NCBI GenBank assembly: GCA_038229055.1
Contig: JBBROU010000033.1
Coordinates: forward strand, 1 to 41,205
Source: JANYJA01 sp038229055
Lineage (GTDB): Bacteria > Acidobacteriota > Terriglobia > Bryobacterales > Bryobacteraceae
Direction of reading: 5' to 3'
DNA length: 41,205 nucleotides
The translations under genes and the position numbers were made by a program. Shown here piece after piece: positions 9,501 to 16,750 of the stretch; position 1 is the first letter of the stretch; each line of letters opens with the position of its first letter. A model generated the notes under the pieces. That model searched no databases. It saw nothing but the letters and a program-made list of their open reading frames with translations, and was not told where the DNA came from.

Positions 9501-10457
9501 GCCGATGGGGATCTCGATATCGTTTACCAGAACCTTGTAAACCGACTGTATCGCTCCGATTCCGATCAGAACTTCCATGCGCGTGAGATTGCCGTCGTTC
9601 CGCGCAAACACAATGCTGGGCGAGTGCCACGCCGTTCCATAGATCAGTGGGACAAGATCGTTGTATCGCGCCTCATTTTGCGCGACCGGCGACCAATGCA
9701 ACCCCTTCTCGCCCGCGCTACGCACCAGAATCGTTGACGGCACGAACTCAATACCGCCGAACCGCGCGGTCGGTCTCAGCAGCGAATCTTGCTGAAACAT
9801 TCCGCGGGCCGTGCAGTCCGTGCGCGTTTTGCTGCATTCGGTGAATGGCGCGCCCGCACTTAGATTTCCTGCTCCGCCCGGAACATCCGGCGAATAGCCG
9901 CAACGGTAATAGCGCGAGTACTTCCCATTTGAGAGTCCGGCCGCCGCTTCGGTTCTTTCATTCACCGTGCCGGGGAACTCCCACGGGCACCGTCGCTGAA
10001 GTCGCACCTCGGGCAACATCACCCGCTGCATTGAAAGCCGATTGATTGCTCCGAGCCGGAACGTGGACTCAGTAATGAGTTCGGGTGAATTCACCAGCCC
10101 CTGGAATAACGTGATCATGTTACTTGCCGGCACACGGCTCCGAAGGCTGTAAAAGAGAAAGCTGACTGTGATCTTCGCTCCTTTGAACCCTGTATTGCGC
10201 TCCACTTCGGAAAAGTGCGAGTCGGCATTAGCGAGGTCCAGAGCTAGACGCGGCACCGCGTCGATTCCCTGTTCTGAAGACGCTTGCATATCGAGAAAAT
10301 TGTGCCGGAGCACGCGGGCCGCATATGCCGAGCCGCCCACCGTGACTCCGTGTGTGCTCCACCTCTCGGTGCTTCCGTCGGCAAGGTGACAGTCGAATAG
10401 GAACAAGGGCGCGTCGGCAACTGTCTGCTCTTTGATTGCGTAAATGGTGGGAGTCAT
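6519..10457 (-). CDS. Tail tip protein: gpL-like Fe-S domain fused to gpJ/host-specificity-like region
   Basis: The protein has 1312 residues. Residues 1-240 match the phage BR0599/gpL-like family: a beta-rich start followed by four spaced cysteines (Cys157 in RRCPWEF, Cys186 in YRCGY, Cys208 in TECSK, Cys215 in TDCTA) and the closing RFGGIEFVP. In phage lambda gpL, equivalent cysteines hold an iron-sulfur cluster. From about residue 250 (VPLIYGTAWHSP) it turns into a tail-hub/host-specificity (gpJ-like) protein, followed by fibronectin-like and other beta modules to the C-terminus. In lambda, L and J are separate genes. The protein would form the tip of the tail and contact the recipient or host surface. 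It starts 3 bases downstream of the preceding gene. Confidence 0.75.
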   Translation of the reverse strand: MTPTIYAIKEQTVADAPLFLFDCHLADGSTERWSTHGVTVGGSAYAARVLRHNFLDMQASSEQGIDAVPRLALDLANADSHFSEVERNTGFKGAKITVSFLFYSLRSRVPASNMITLFQGLVNSPELITESTFRLGAINRLSMQRVMLPEVRLQRRCPWEFPGTVNERTEAAAGLSNGKYSRYYRCGYSPDVPGGAGNLSAGAPFTECSKTRTDCTARGMFQQDSLLRPTARFGGIEFVPSTILVRSAGEKGLHWSPVAQNEARYNDLVPLIYGTAWHSPSIVFARNDGNLTRMEVLIGIGAIQSVYKVLVNDIEIPIGVNGQNMTGTGWFNIISYGTRNGSFNPDFSNGPAIPLGDPYGTMAYLSVVAPNRISDGRGLPRVQVLLDGLKLPTYAADGTALGESFTNNPAWIILDLLQRSGWQIAELDLSTFAATAAYCGEPIQTQDLHGNTITVSRFQCNLVVKNRRSAGDLLRGIRNSSRLYFAYSASGLLQLRMENTFALQQPAAAPGSNAGSELNGGWPAYEFGDGSSSASGILRENDGSSSVKLYSRNAADSPNRFSVEFQDALNEYQQDSYSIVDAGDVSRTSQEIQATLSALGTPNYDQAARILKFNLDRSIQGNSFIEFRTSVKAVGLSAGDIITVTYLKEGLSRQPFRIVKLSPSANFRTALITAQTHDDAWYYDSNGQTSGNSGGRRQPLFGVGAPRPISGTTLDINGNLQFDVVESSSQALDGTTTLLVNVGFIAPKPVSHAAPNIPLVSLAATPEASGGHLPGGQTFYYAVSCLDSLAQESGLSFVIRAMTGVSSQTNETVLNGLSFPASAVVCNVYRGNNPSQLSAVAINVSLATQFIDTGTPLPQTILPPDPYFDHVNFYWRLELQPEIIANLQSTTSIGNDSLTMIVNEYQSMTLRISRGTGALQERTISSNSPTVLNVNTAWDITPDGTSFFVVAQAGFQFAATGKGNRIQFPIPNRAGAIVQISGRSANANDGECPYEVSPLTRWTVGGAGIRTTDADVAGAPVFGVSVASTPGGTLDFGAIAFASLTNTATISAGTFTILYYDELSTAPNPQLTSAANATDASLQVSAVGTAHAGSFVQVGAEILQIISVAAGGTQFQVTRGQRTTTASAHPSLTPVYLLSTRIVVAPFVKNFFGSPASGSWSYALSLPNARVASVGLFVSNSQGDSPITTLAFTGTVDLGLRTLSGGQYSFQIAGFQAIQIGAAPDIIIDTGHVVNDVSAVVKEAPTGSPLSCNINLNGVVYCTLTIAAGSLASQTVSGRGLPAFTAGDRLSLDMTAVGVNSPGSDLTVLIRV

Positions 10458-10460
10458 CGA

Positions 10461-11252
10461 TTAACCGTTCGCCACAATGGAGAGCGTGCAGGAACTGCGG
10501 TTGGGAGCATCTGCCGTTATGGTCAAAGTGTCTCGTTGAAAACGGGCCGCGGTATAAACACCGGATTGCACAAGGGTTTGCATGTACTCGGAGGGCGCAT
10601 TCTGACCGTCGACCTGCATCCCGAATACATCGATGCTCTCTCCAGCGGGAACAACTATGGCCATCGCCGAAGAGGTCCCGCCGTTGGTCGCGGATCCGGT
10701 CAGCCATTTTCGCTGCCATGACGTTCCGGCGGCGAAGGTAGCTGAGCTGACATTTCCTCCAGACGTTCGGGTGAGAGTGACGCTGCCCGCTCGGTCGCTC
10801 CGGACGTAGATGCTAAAGCAGCACGTCAGCGTTCCGGGAACAGCGATGGTCTGCGCCAATGTGAGGACACCCGCGCTGGTGTTGGTGAGACGCGTCGCTC
10901 GCGTTGTGCCGAGGGGATCCTTGATATTGGCCTGAATGGTCAACAACGAATTTGCCTGCCATACCGATTGGTTGAGCGTCTCGCTCTGTGCAAACAGATT
11001 GCCAGCCGGGTCGGGGAACAAAAATGTCTGCAAGCTGCCCTCAGTCGATTCGAAGAACTGGACAAGTGTGGTCTGCTCGGCATCGCTGAGCCCCGCGTAC
11101 TTTAGATGCCATTCAATGGTCGACTGATTCGGGTCCGACAACACAACCCGGCTTCCATCTGCCGCAGCGTTCGTGATAGTCCGTTTCAAGCGCAATGTTT
11201 GAATCGGAAACTGCGCGAGCGCGCCGCTCGATAGTTGCGGGAATACCAACAT
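10461..11252 (-). CDS. Distal/minor tail protein with carbohydrate-binding-like insertion
   Basis: The 263-residue protein starts 2 bases after the previous stop. The N-terminal 90 residues resemble the next gene upstream (the 118-residue protein): both have an FPxL start, an IEWHLKY or RWEIKL strand, a 'leucine, two to three residues, acidic, then FF' helix and an F-x-DP motif. They are therefore probably paralogues of gpM/DUF2460-type distal tail proteins. The middle (about 95-215) is a Ser/Thr-rich beta-sandwich resembling a carbohydrate-binding module (SIYVRSDRAGSVTLT, then DVFGMQVDG). The final strand region returns to the tail fold. It probably sits between the tail tube and the tip. 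Confidence 0.6.
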   Translation of the reverse strand: MLVFPQLSSGALAQFPIQTLRLKRTITNAAADGSRVVLSDPNQSTIEWHLKYAGLSDAEQTTLVQFFESTEGSLQTFLFPDPAGNLFAQSETLNQSVWQANSLLTIQANIKDPLGTTRATRLTNTSAGVLTLAQTIAVPGTLTCCFSIYVRSDRAGSVTLTRTSGGNVSSATFAAGTSWQRKWLTGSATNGGTSSAMAIVVPAGESIDVFGMQVDGQNAPSEYMQTLVQSGVYTAARFQRDTLTITADAPNRSSCTLSIVANG

Positions 11253-11254
11253 GA

Positions 11255-11611
11255 TCAGCTCCGGAGTTCCTGGACCGCCAGCGCGGTCTGCGCGCGCAGA
11301 TCATCGCGCCAGTCTGAGGCGATCGCCCCATCCATACAGCAATTCGGATATACCGTCCCATCCCACGGGTCGGTAAATGCGAAGCTTACGAAGGCTCCCT
11401 GCTGCGCCGCAAAGAACGCCTGTATGATACCGATCTCGGTGGGATCCAGCTGGTCGAGCTTGATCTCCCATCTGTGCAGCGGGGACGCAGCCAGCCGGTA
11501 TCGTTGTTCGCTCGAATCGAGGAACCGCACGGTTTGGTTTGAAAACTGAACGGTTCGGCTGCCGGGATACTGCATCACGGCCCCCGTGCGAAGAGTGGGA
11601 AAGGCGGCCAT
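11255..11611 (-). CDS. Minor tail protein, gpM/DUF2460-like
   Basis: The protein has 118 residues and the ATG at 11611 lies 2 bases after the tape-measure stop. It contains a QRYRLAASPLHRWEIKL segment, then a helix ending QAFFAAQQGAFVSFAFTDPWDGT. This layout (RWE strand, short helix, G-x-F-x-F-x-DP) is typical of small distal-tail proteins of siphoviruses that follow the tape measure gene. The order tape measure, this gene, then the tail tip matches lambda (H, M, L). The assignment rests on pattern and position, since no search was run. Confidence 0.65.
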   Translation of the reverse strand: MAAFPTLRTGAVMQYPGSRTVQFSNQTVRFLDSSEQRYRLAASPLHRWEIKLDQLDPTEIGIIQAFFAAQQGAFVSFAFTDPWDGTVYPNCCMDGAIASDWRDDLRAQTALAVQELRS

Positions 11612-11613
11612 AA

Positions 11614-12255
11614 TTACAGGTCGTTGACTACATCGTTGATTGAGTGCATGTTTAACATGGCTTCCCTAACTGCCTGTGCAATATCGTGGCTGCGATCCAT
11701 GATCGACTTACTATCTAACGCATTCACATGAATCGTGATCGGCTGATTCGCTGGCTGCGATCCGCTGCGCGCGGTGCCTCCGGTTTCGCTCCCGCTTCCG
11801 CCGTTAACGCCAGAAACGGTTCTATCCTCGTTCACCGAGTCGCGAAACTGAACCGGAGGCGGTGCAATGTAGCGCATCAGTGGTTCCGGCTGAGCGGGGC
11901 CTCCCCCGAAGAGCTTTGCAATTCCGGATACAAGCGGCAGAAGGCTTAAGGTGTCGCCAAACAGGCTGGACGCCGCACCCCCGATCGCGCTTGTCAAGCC
12001 ACCCGCGATGTTCGACGGTGACGTCTTTGATGCCGTATTCTGTCCGAGCGCCTGTGTGTTAGAAAGAAGATAATCGGCTTGCAACTGACTTGTTGATGTA
12101 AGTCGCTCAATCTGCTTGCTCGCTTGTTGAAGCACCGCCGTAACATCACCCTGACCTCCCTGGACCGCACCCGGGATTGCCGCAAGTAGTCCCGAACCGG
12201 TTCCGTCAGCCCGGCCCGTGCCTTCGGTCAGCCGGCTTATCCTCTTATCTGTCAT
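11614..12255 (-). CDS. Short tape-measure-like protein
   Basis: The 213-residue protein starts at ATG 12255, preceded by GAGAG at good spacing. It overlaps the end of the frameshift-extended chaperone by 11 bases. The protein has a Gln/Thr-rich helical stretch (about 20-80), a hydrophobic glycine-rich segment (GGLTSAIGGAASSLFG, then LPLVSGIAKLFGGG), a flexible Gly/Ser linker and a conserved-looking end (ITIHVNALDSKSIMDRS, then AVREAMLNMHSINDVV). It occupies the tape-measure slot between chaperone and distal tail genes. It is far shorter than usual siphovirus tape measures (600 or more residues) and near the size I recall for the gene transfer agent of Rhodobacter. A short tail is therefore expected. 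Confidence 0.65.
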   Translation of the reverse strand: MTDKRISRLTEGTGRADGTGSGLLAAIPGAVQGGQGDVTAVLQQASKQIERLTSTSQLQADYLLSNTQALGQNTASKTSPSNIAGGLTSAIGGAASSLFGDTLSLLPLVSGIAKLFGGGPAQPEPLMRYIAPPPVQFRDSVNEDRTVSGVNGGSGSETGGTARSGSQPANQPITIHVNALDSKSIMDRSHDIAQAVREAMLNMHSINDVVNDL

Positions 12256-12574
12256 CGGTTCGCTCTCTTTCAAGTTCCCCACTAAGCACCAGGAAAGCTT
12301 CAAGCTTCCGCGCTTCCATCGCTTCGTAACTGGCACTGCCGAACTTGCGCCAAATTTGGAATTCTTCGAACCACCCGGTGCTCTCCGGTGTGATCATCGA
12401 CCTAGGGCATGTATCGACCGCAACGCCGTTCCGCAGCCAAACGGGCCTCGGTTGGGCGCTGCCGGCCTCTGGTATCCACGAGCAACGCCTCTTCATTTCC
12501 AGGCCGGCTTTTCGGCACGAGTCGCAGTCCCAGCCGGCTTGCGCGGAACGATAGAAATGGAATGCGACTACTAG
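12245..12574 (-). CDS. -1 frameshift extension of the tail assembly chaperone (gpGT-like 'T' part)
   Basis: This frame is open from the slippery site at 12574-12580 to the TAA at 12247-12245 and adds 109 residues to the upstream 123-residue protein, for a total of 232. No good independent start lies near its beginning; the first ATG (12496) would cut off a cysteine pair. The extension contains WDCDSC, then RRCSW and later DTCPRSM, a four-cysteine pattern suggestive of a metal-binding knuckle. It ends in a WFEEFQIWRKFG helix and a long amphipathic helix (EARKLEAFLVLSGELERE). In lambda the T part of gpGT recruits the tail tube protein while G coats the tape measure. The same role is inferred here. 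Confidence 0.75.
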   Translation of the reverse strand, partial: LVVAFHFYRSAQAGWDCDSCRKAGLEMKRRCSWIPEAGSAQPRPVWLRNGVAVDTCPRSMITPESTGWFEEFQIWRKFGSASYEAMEARKLEAFLVLSGELERERTDDR

Positions 12575-12942
12575 TTTTTTCTTTCGTTCTCATCTAGCCC
12601 GCACTGCGTTTTGACCGCCTGCAGAGCCTCGTGAAACAACTCTTCGGGGCCGAGCTGAACCAGGCTTTCGGGAGTCGCCTGCGCTCCGTCAATTGTCAAC
12701 CCTTCCACTTCCCGCAAACCCCATTCAACGTACGTGCGATCGATTTCGGCCGACAGCGCCGCACCTTCCAACTTCTCCAGATCCGTCGCTCCCGCCCTCG
12801 CGAAGTCTCGCTTGCCGGCGATCGCCCGGATCTTCCCGAGCAATTCCATTCGCCTTGCGAAGGACATCCGAGCAACTGAGAATGTGACGCCCAAGTGACG
12901 CGCCGACGGCACGATTACATAGCTTTCGTAAGTTAGGCTCAC
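12571..12942 (-). CDS. Tail assembly chaperone (gpG-like)
   Basis: The 123-residue protein starts at GTG 12942 and overlaps the tail tube stop as GTGA, so coupling is likely. It is mostly helical and charged (FARRMELLGKIRAIAG, then LSAEIDRTYVEWGLREVEG, then GPEELFHEALQAVKTQCGL). It lies between the tube and tape-measure genes and ends directly on a -1 slippery sequence. These are the three usual marks of the tail assembly chaperone, which holds the tape measure soluble before the tube polymerises. The short and frameshifted forms should coexist. The sequence alone is not diagnostic; position and frameshift carry the call. Confidence 0.75.
   Translation of the reverse strand: MSLTYESYVIVPSARHLGVTFSVARMSFARRMELLGKIRAIAGKRDFARAGATDLEKLEGAALSAEIDRTYVEWGLREVEGLTIDGAQATPESLVQLGPEELFHEALQAVKTQCGLDENERKN
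12574..12580 (-). other. Programmed -1 ribosomal frameshift site (A AAA AAC)
   Basis: On the minus strand the zero-frame codons AGA AAA AAC TAG end the 123-residue chaperone. The heptamer A AAA AAC is a canonical X XXY YYZ slippery sequence. Slipping back one base avoids the TAG and continues in the frame of the 109-residue extension. The site sits immediately before the stop, between the tail tube and tape-measure genes, which is where tailed phages conserve such a frameshift. Confidence 0.85.
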
Positions 12943-14111
12943 CCGAACGCCACCACAATTTCGTCATTTGCCGTACCCTGTGAGCGGGAATTCTTAAACC
13001 GCCATTGCAGCCGGCGTTCGGTGTCTTCGAACTCGGGGACTTCTGGGACTACGCTATTCATCGACACGCCAAACAGCTGGCCCGCGGATTGGCCCAGCTG
13101 GAATGAGATGGAGATTGGCGATTGCTGCCGCGCTGCTTGATATAGCTCGACCGTCGGATTGTTGTCTTGCTCGTACACATCTAAATCAACCGTTACCGTC
13201 CGCCGCCCCGGCGAGATTGCGCGCGACAGCGTAGACCCGAACTCCCGATCTCGTAGATCCAGGTTATTGCTGAGTTGGACAGAGGCATTGGTTATCGTGT
13301 AAAAGCGGTTCGCCGTGGTACCCATCCAAGCTTGGCCGAGATTTCCAGGGACAATCGTATAATCGAAATTGCCGCTCGAAGGCTCCGGCGGAAACGTCGT
13401 CAACTGTCCTAAACCGGAACTGAAGCTTGTGCTATCAATCAGGTCTTGTGCCACACCGCTAAACTGGAATTCATGAAAGTCGCCGTTAATGTGCAACGAC
13501 AACTTATCGACTGCCGCTCCTGCCAGAAGCCGGTGAACCGCGGTTACCGGTGACCAATAGTCGAAGATGCTAACACTCGGAAGAACGGTAGCCAGTCCGT
13601 AAGTTACGGTAGGCCCAATTACAGCTCCCGCAATTGGCGCCGATGTCAGCGGCGCGTTCAGCAGCACGGTAGAGGCATCGATTACCGCGACCACGAACCG
13701 TAGCTCGCCGTTGCATTCTATCGCCTGTTGAACTGTCAATCCGTGCGGCGACGTGAAGCCGATTGCCGTGGAAGTGGAAGTACCTGACGCCGTGCCGCCG
13801 CGGAATATCTGTGCCGCTGCGCCCATCGCGGCCTCGAAGAGAGGTCCGTATGCGGGCGCTGCCCCCGCGCCCTGAAGCGCCGTCATGTATGTCTTCACGT
13901 CGAATGTTGTTTTTCGGCGCCCACCCGTGGGATTCCCGACGAATGTACGTCCCCCATTCTTATCGCGCCGCTCGCCGAGCTCCAGTTGTTGCTTGGCAGT
14001 CATCTTCACCGCGGGAAACCGATTCTGCGCGGTAATCGCGCTCACCTGACCATACGCGGCCTCCCGCTGACAGTACCACCGGTTATCATTCGAAGAAATA
14101 TAGGATGACAT
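12939..14111 (-). CDS. Major tail (tube) protein
   Basis: The protein has 390 residues from the ATG at 14111 (MSSYISSNDNRWY). A longer in-frame start at 14207 would overlap the previous gene and gives an unlikely basic leader. The sequence is beta-rich with a central Ala/Gly/Thr region holding an extra beta domain (STSTAIGFTSPHGLTV, then GELRFVVAVIDASTVLLNAPL). The late part (YTITNASVQLSNNLDLRDREFG, read in pieces; then RTVTVDLDVYEQDN) resembles phage tube proteins of the TP901-1/lambda gpV type, where an N-terminal tube fold is followed by a decorated domain. It lies directly before the chaperone, as expected. Assignment is by gene order and general character. Confidence 0.65.
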   Translation of the reverse strand: MSSYISSNDNRWYCQREAAYGQVSAITAQNRFPAVKMTAKQQLELGERRDKNGGRTFVGNPTGGRRKTTFDVKTYMTALQGAGAAPAYGPLFEAAMGAAAQIFRGGTASGTSTSTAIGFTSPHGLTVQQAIECNGELRFVVAVIDASTVLLNAPLTSAPIAGAVIGPTVTYGLATVLPSVSIFDYWSPVTAVHRLLAGAAVDKLSLHINGDFHEFQFSGVAQDLIDSTSFSSGLGQLTTFPPEPSSGNFDYTIVPGNLGQAWMGTTANRFYTITNASVQLSNNLDLRDREFGSTLSRAISPGRRTVTVDLDVYEQDNNPTVELYQAARQQSPISISFQLGQSAGQLFGVSMNSVVPEVPEFEDTERRLQWRFKNSRSQGTANDEIVVAFG

Positions 14112-14130
14112 TGTCTGATGTTGCCCCTCT

Positions 14131-14622
14131 TTACTTACTGACTTCGACGTCGAACCCGATTCGCCCCGCCTGCAGGAAATTGTGGCCGCCATGCCGTACC
14201 GGATCAAACACCACCTCGTAGCCGCCCGTGTAAAATAGGCCGTTGCCCCAATCGCCGCGCGCGTTGTCGAGCAGTTGGCAGACGGTTTCCGTGTAGAGTT
14301 GCAGGCGATCGCCGATCCCTTCCAGACGGTCCTGAGAAAACCGCACGTCTACGGTCACGTGACCTTTACCTGAAAAGGGCCGGAACTTCTCACGCAGCTG
14401 ATTACTCAACTTGTCGCAGTAAATCAGAATTGCCGGGTACTTCGCATGCAAGCTTTTCTCGGCCAGGTCCACGGAGGTGTGTTGCGTCGCAATCACCCGA
14501 ACTTGCGGCGGGGGGGCCATTCCGGTGCTATTTGCCAGCGAGCTGACCCCCACATCGATTCCCGGTGCGGCAGTTAAAATCTCGATTACCTTTCCCGTCA
14601 GAGTGTTGCTTATGCTCGTCAT
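14131..14622 (-). CDS. Probable tail terminator / tail completion protein
   Basis: The 163-residue protein starts at ATG 14622 with AGAGGGG just upstream, inside the end of the preceding gene (1-base gap between stop and start). It is an alpha/beta protein: a helix (GKVIEILTAAPG), strands (VRVIATQHTSVDLAEKS; PAILIYCDKL) and a central HVTVDVRFSQDRLE with a long following helix (LQLYTETVCQLLD). The ending GGYEVVFDPVRHGGHNF is beta-like. Size, fold impression and location between the connector and the tail tube fit a gpU-like terminator that caps the tube and docks the head. The exact family was not recognised. Confidence 0.5.
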   Translation of the reverse strand: MTSISNTLTGKVIEILTAAPGIDVGVSSLANSTGMAPPPQVRVIATQHTSVDLAEKSLHAKYPAILIYCDKLSNQLREKFRPFSGKGHVTVDVRFSQDRLEGIGDRLQLYTETVCQLLDNARGDWGNGLFYTGGYEVVFDPVRHGGHNFLQAGRIGFDVEVSK

Positions 14623-14623
14623 C

Positions 14624-15391
14624 TCAGCCCCTCTGAATGCGTAACGGTAAAAGACGCATCGTGTTGGCCACCTGTCCGGTTCCCGGCTCCGGTCCCGTTA
14701 TCGCGTTCAAAGCCGTGTACTGCCATGTCTGTCCGGCCGCGATCGGACTGGGGTTCTGCCGGCTGACATGATTCGGATTTGTCCCGACGAAGACGTTCCA
14801 GGAATTTGAGTTTAGAGGAATGTTTACTGCACCGATCAGCAGTAAAGTTCCGTCTGGGACAGACACAGCGGTCACGATGGACGGAGTGCCTTCCTCACCT
14901 GCCGCATTGACATATGTCACGCAGACGTAAAACGTTCCACCCGGCTGAGACCCCGGCTGAAACGTAAATCCCGGCTGGCTTGCAGGCGGGAGCGGGTCAG
15001 TAACTAAGCCCACACCAGTCTCGACGAATTTCTTCTTTGCCCATTTCGCCAGTCCTTGAAACTGGTCTCGCTTCGCCAGATAGCGGTCATTGAGTTGGTT
15101 GAAGTAAACGTCGGAATAGAACGTCGTTAGCGATTCATAAACATGCCAGAGCTTCAATGCCGGTGTCACCACCACATGGGCCGTATCCAGGGGAGTTTGC
15201 GCATACCACGGCGAATAAATCGTCTGCTGCCCTTGGAAGATCGCCGACAGTTCCGTCTCGATATGATTCTGAGCCACTTCTAGCTTATTCGTCACGTCTA
15301 TGCCCTCCGTACCTGCGGTCGTGATCAGGCCCGAGTCGTGCAGGGTCAGATCGCTGATCGAGGCCATCGGGCCGTCTGTGAATAACGCCAT
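14624..15391 (-). CDS. Probable head-tail connector protein with Ig-like C-terminal domain
   Basis: The 255-residue protein starts at ATG 15391 after AAGGGGAA. The first 135 residues are helical and contain conserved-looking blocks (VTNKLEVAQNHIETELS, then ALKLWHVYESLTTFYSD, then DRYLAKRDQFQGLAKWAKKKF), similar in style to gp6-type connectors that bind the portal. A Pro-rich hinge (LPPASQPGFTFQPG) leads to a fibronectin/Ig-like beta domain (TFYVCVTYVNAAGEEGTPS, then WNVFVGTNPNHVSRQ). Such decorations are common on virion proteins and may bind glycans. The connector role is inferred from order and helical character. Confidence 0.5.
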   Translation of the reverse strand: MALFTDGPMASISDLTLHDSGLITTAGTEGIDVTNKLEVAQNHIETELSAIFQGQQTIYSPWYAQTPLDTAHVVVTPALKLWHVYESLTTFYSDVYFNQLNDRYLAKRDQFQGLAKWAKKKFVETGVGLVTDPLPPASQPGFTFQPGSQPGGTFYVCVTYVNAAGEEGTPSIVTAVSVPDGTLLLIGAVNIPLNSNSWNVFVGTNPNHVSRQNPSPIAAGQTWQYTALNAITGPEPGTGQVANTMRLLPLRIQRG

Positions 15392-15404
15392 TCGAAATTC
15401 CCCT

Positions 15405-15731
15405 TTACGACTGCTCTTTCTTGCCCTGCTGCCTGGCTGCGCGCAGCTCGTTTGATGGAATCACCATCACCTGAACTCGATTGGCGGCCGTCAGTTGTTC
15501 TGAGATCCTTTGAGCTTCCAGGTTCTCCTGCGCAAACGCCAAGGTTTCGCCACCGGTCGCTAGCCGCGCATAGCCTTCGACGATGGTTCTCGCGGCCACA
15601 TGCTTCGGAACTTCTGTTCTTACGTCCGCTTTTCCGCCGTCTGCTGTTGCCAGGCTCACAATCACCACGAACCGCTCTGTGATCGCCGCTTCAATTTCAC
15701 GAATTTTCCGGTAATATGCTCGCAAGTCCAC
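15405..15731 (-). CDS. Small phage-like protein of unknown function
   Basis: The 108-residue protein starts at GTG 15731, preceded by AGAGGAGAG. Its N-terminus is helical (LRAYYRKIREIEAAI), followed by FVVIVSLATADGGKADVRTEV and a helical region (VAARTIVEGYARLATGGE; EAQRISEQL), ending in a basic tail (RAARQQGKKEQS). It lies between the coat and connector genes, where phages often carry a head-completion or decoration protein. I do not recognise a family. Confidence 0.6.
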   Translation of the reverse strand: MDLRAYYRKIREIEAAITERFVVIVSLATADGGKADVRTEVPKHVAARTIVEGYARLATGGETLAFAQENLEAQRISEQLTAANRVQVMVIPSNELRAARQQGKKEQS

Positions 15732-15785
15732 GATGACTCTCCTCTTGCACTTAGGGGCGAGCTATTCACCCGCCCCGCATGTTGC

Positions 15786-16697
15786 CTAGCTGGTAACTTG
15801 AACGCCGAAGCTGTTACGAAGTACGGCGCATCCATACAGAACGTCAACCGTGAACTGCTGCGCGAGCGTATTCGGCTGGTAACTCATGGTCACGCGCATT
15901 CCGAAACTGCCGAGTTCGGCATACTCCGCGATTGCGCCCGTTCCCGGCAACGGCTGCGGCAATCTGCGGACAACCATCCCGATGCCATTTCGCGCGAACG
16001 CTAAATTGTGCGTCGCAACCGGAGCGCTGCCGGTCTTCGATACGAACTGCGAACGGAACACGAAAAAGTCCTTAATCTTCCCGATTGTTCCGTCGATCAA
16101 CGTGCGTAACCCGGCCTCGCCCGCCGTCTGGAATTCGCTGAACCGCGGAATCTGCCGGAGTTGCGAATAAGTGTTCGCGTCGACAACCAAAAATTTCGGT
16201 TCCGCCGAGGGAATTTTCGCCGTGAACAGCGCGGTCTCGGCTAAGTCGATGATCGACTCGTTGATTACCGTTCCGGCGGTGCCGACAGGCAAATTCGATG
16301 TGAATCCCGCATAAAGGTTCAGAAGATCGCTTTCCATTCGTTCGGCGATCGCAACCACAGCGGGCTGCATATACACCTTTAAGAGATCCGGAACCGCCAG
16401 CACTTTGGTGATGTCCGGAATCTGAAACGTCGCCTCTGCGTGGGTGTTCAGCACGATCTGCGCATTGCCCAAATTCGGGTTTTGCGTTTGCACCGTTCCG
16501 CCTTCCGCGATGTTGTTCGCTACCAGAGTGGGCGGAATCGGCACATTCACTGTGTCACCCGCCTGCGCGAGTGTCGGTTCGTAATCGCGATTCACCAGGT
16601 TCCCCATGATCAGGTTTCCCACAAGCGCTGGCAACGCATCAGCGGCCACCAGTTTGACAATCGCGTTCGCTACGTTTGCTGAAGTAATAATCGGCAT
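15786..16697 (-). CDS. Major capsid protein, P22 coat-like
   Basis: The 303-residue protein starts at ATG 16697 with a near-perfect ribosome site (AAGGAGACAA). The N-terminus (ANAIVKLVAADALPALVGN, then LVNRDYEPTLAQAGDTVNV) follows the pattern of the P22 gene 5 coat family: an early helix, the NRDY motif, then GDTV-x-VPIP. Later blocks include DLLKVYMQPAVVAIAERMESDLLN and FLVVDANTYSQLRQIPRF. It would adopt the HK97 fold and form the shell. No capsid maturation protease gene lies nearby, which fits P22-type assembly on a separate scaffold. It is likely the most abundant product of the module. Confidence 0.8.
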   Translation of the reverse strand: MPIITSANVANAIVKLVAADALPALVGNLIMGNLVNRDYEPTLAQAGDTVNVPIPPTLVANNIAEGGTVQTQNPNLGNAQIVLNTHAEATFQIPDITKVLAVPDLLKVYMQPAVVAIAERMESDLLNLYAGFTSNLPVGTAGTVINESIIDLAETALFTAKIPSAEPKFLVVDANTYSQLRQIPRFSEFQTAGEAGLRTLIDGTIGKIKDFFVFRSQFVSKTGSAPVATHNLAFARNGIGMVVRRLPQPLPGTGAIAEYAELGSFGMRVTMSYQPNTLAQQFTVDVLYGCAVLRNSFGVQVTS

Positions 16698-16750
16698 TTG
16701 TCTCCTTCTTCTCTCTCAGTCCCGCAAGAAGTTTTGCCTCTCGCTCGTCC

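Noticed and set aside
12402..12593. 63-codon minus-strand frame overlapping the slip site
   Set aside because: It is in the +1 frame relative to the chaperone, is Arg-rich without structure, and cannot be reached by the A AAA AAC slip. The -1 frame is the protein-like one.
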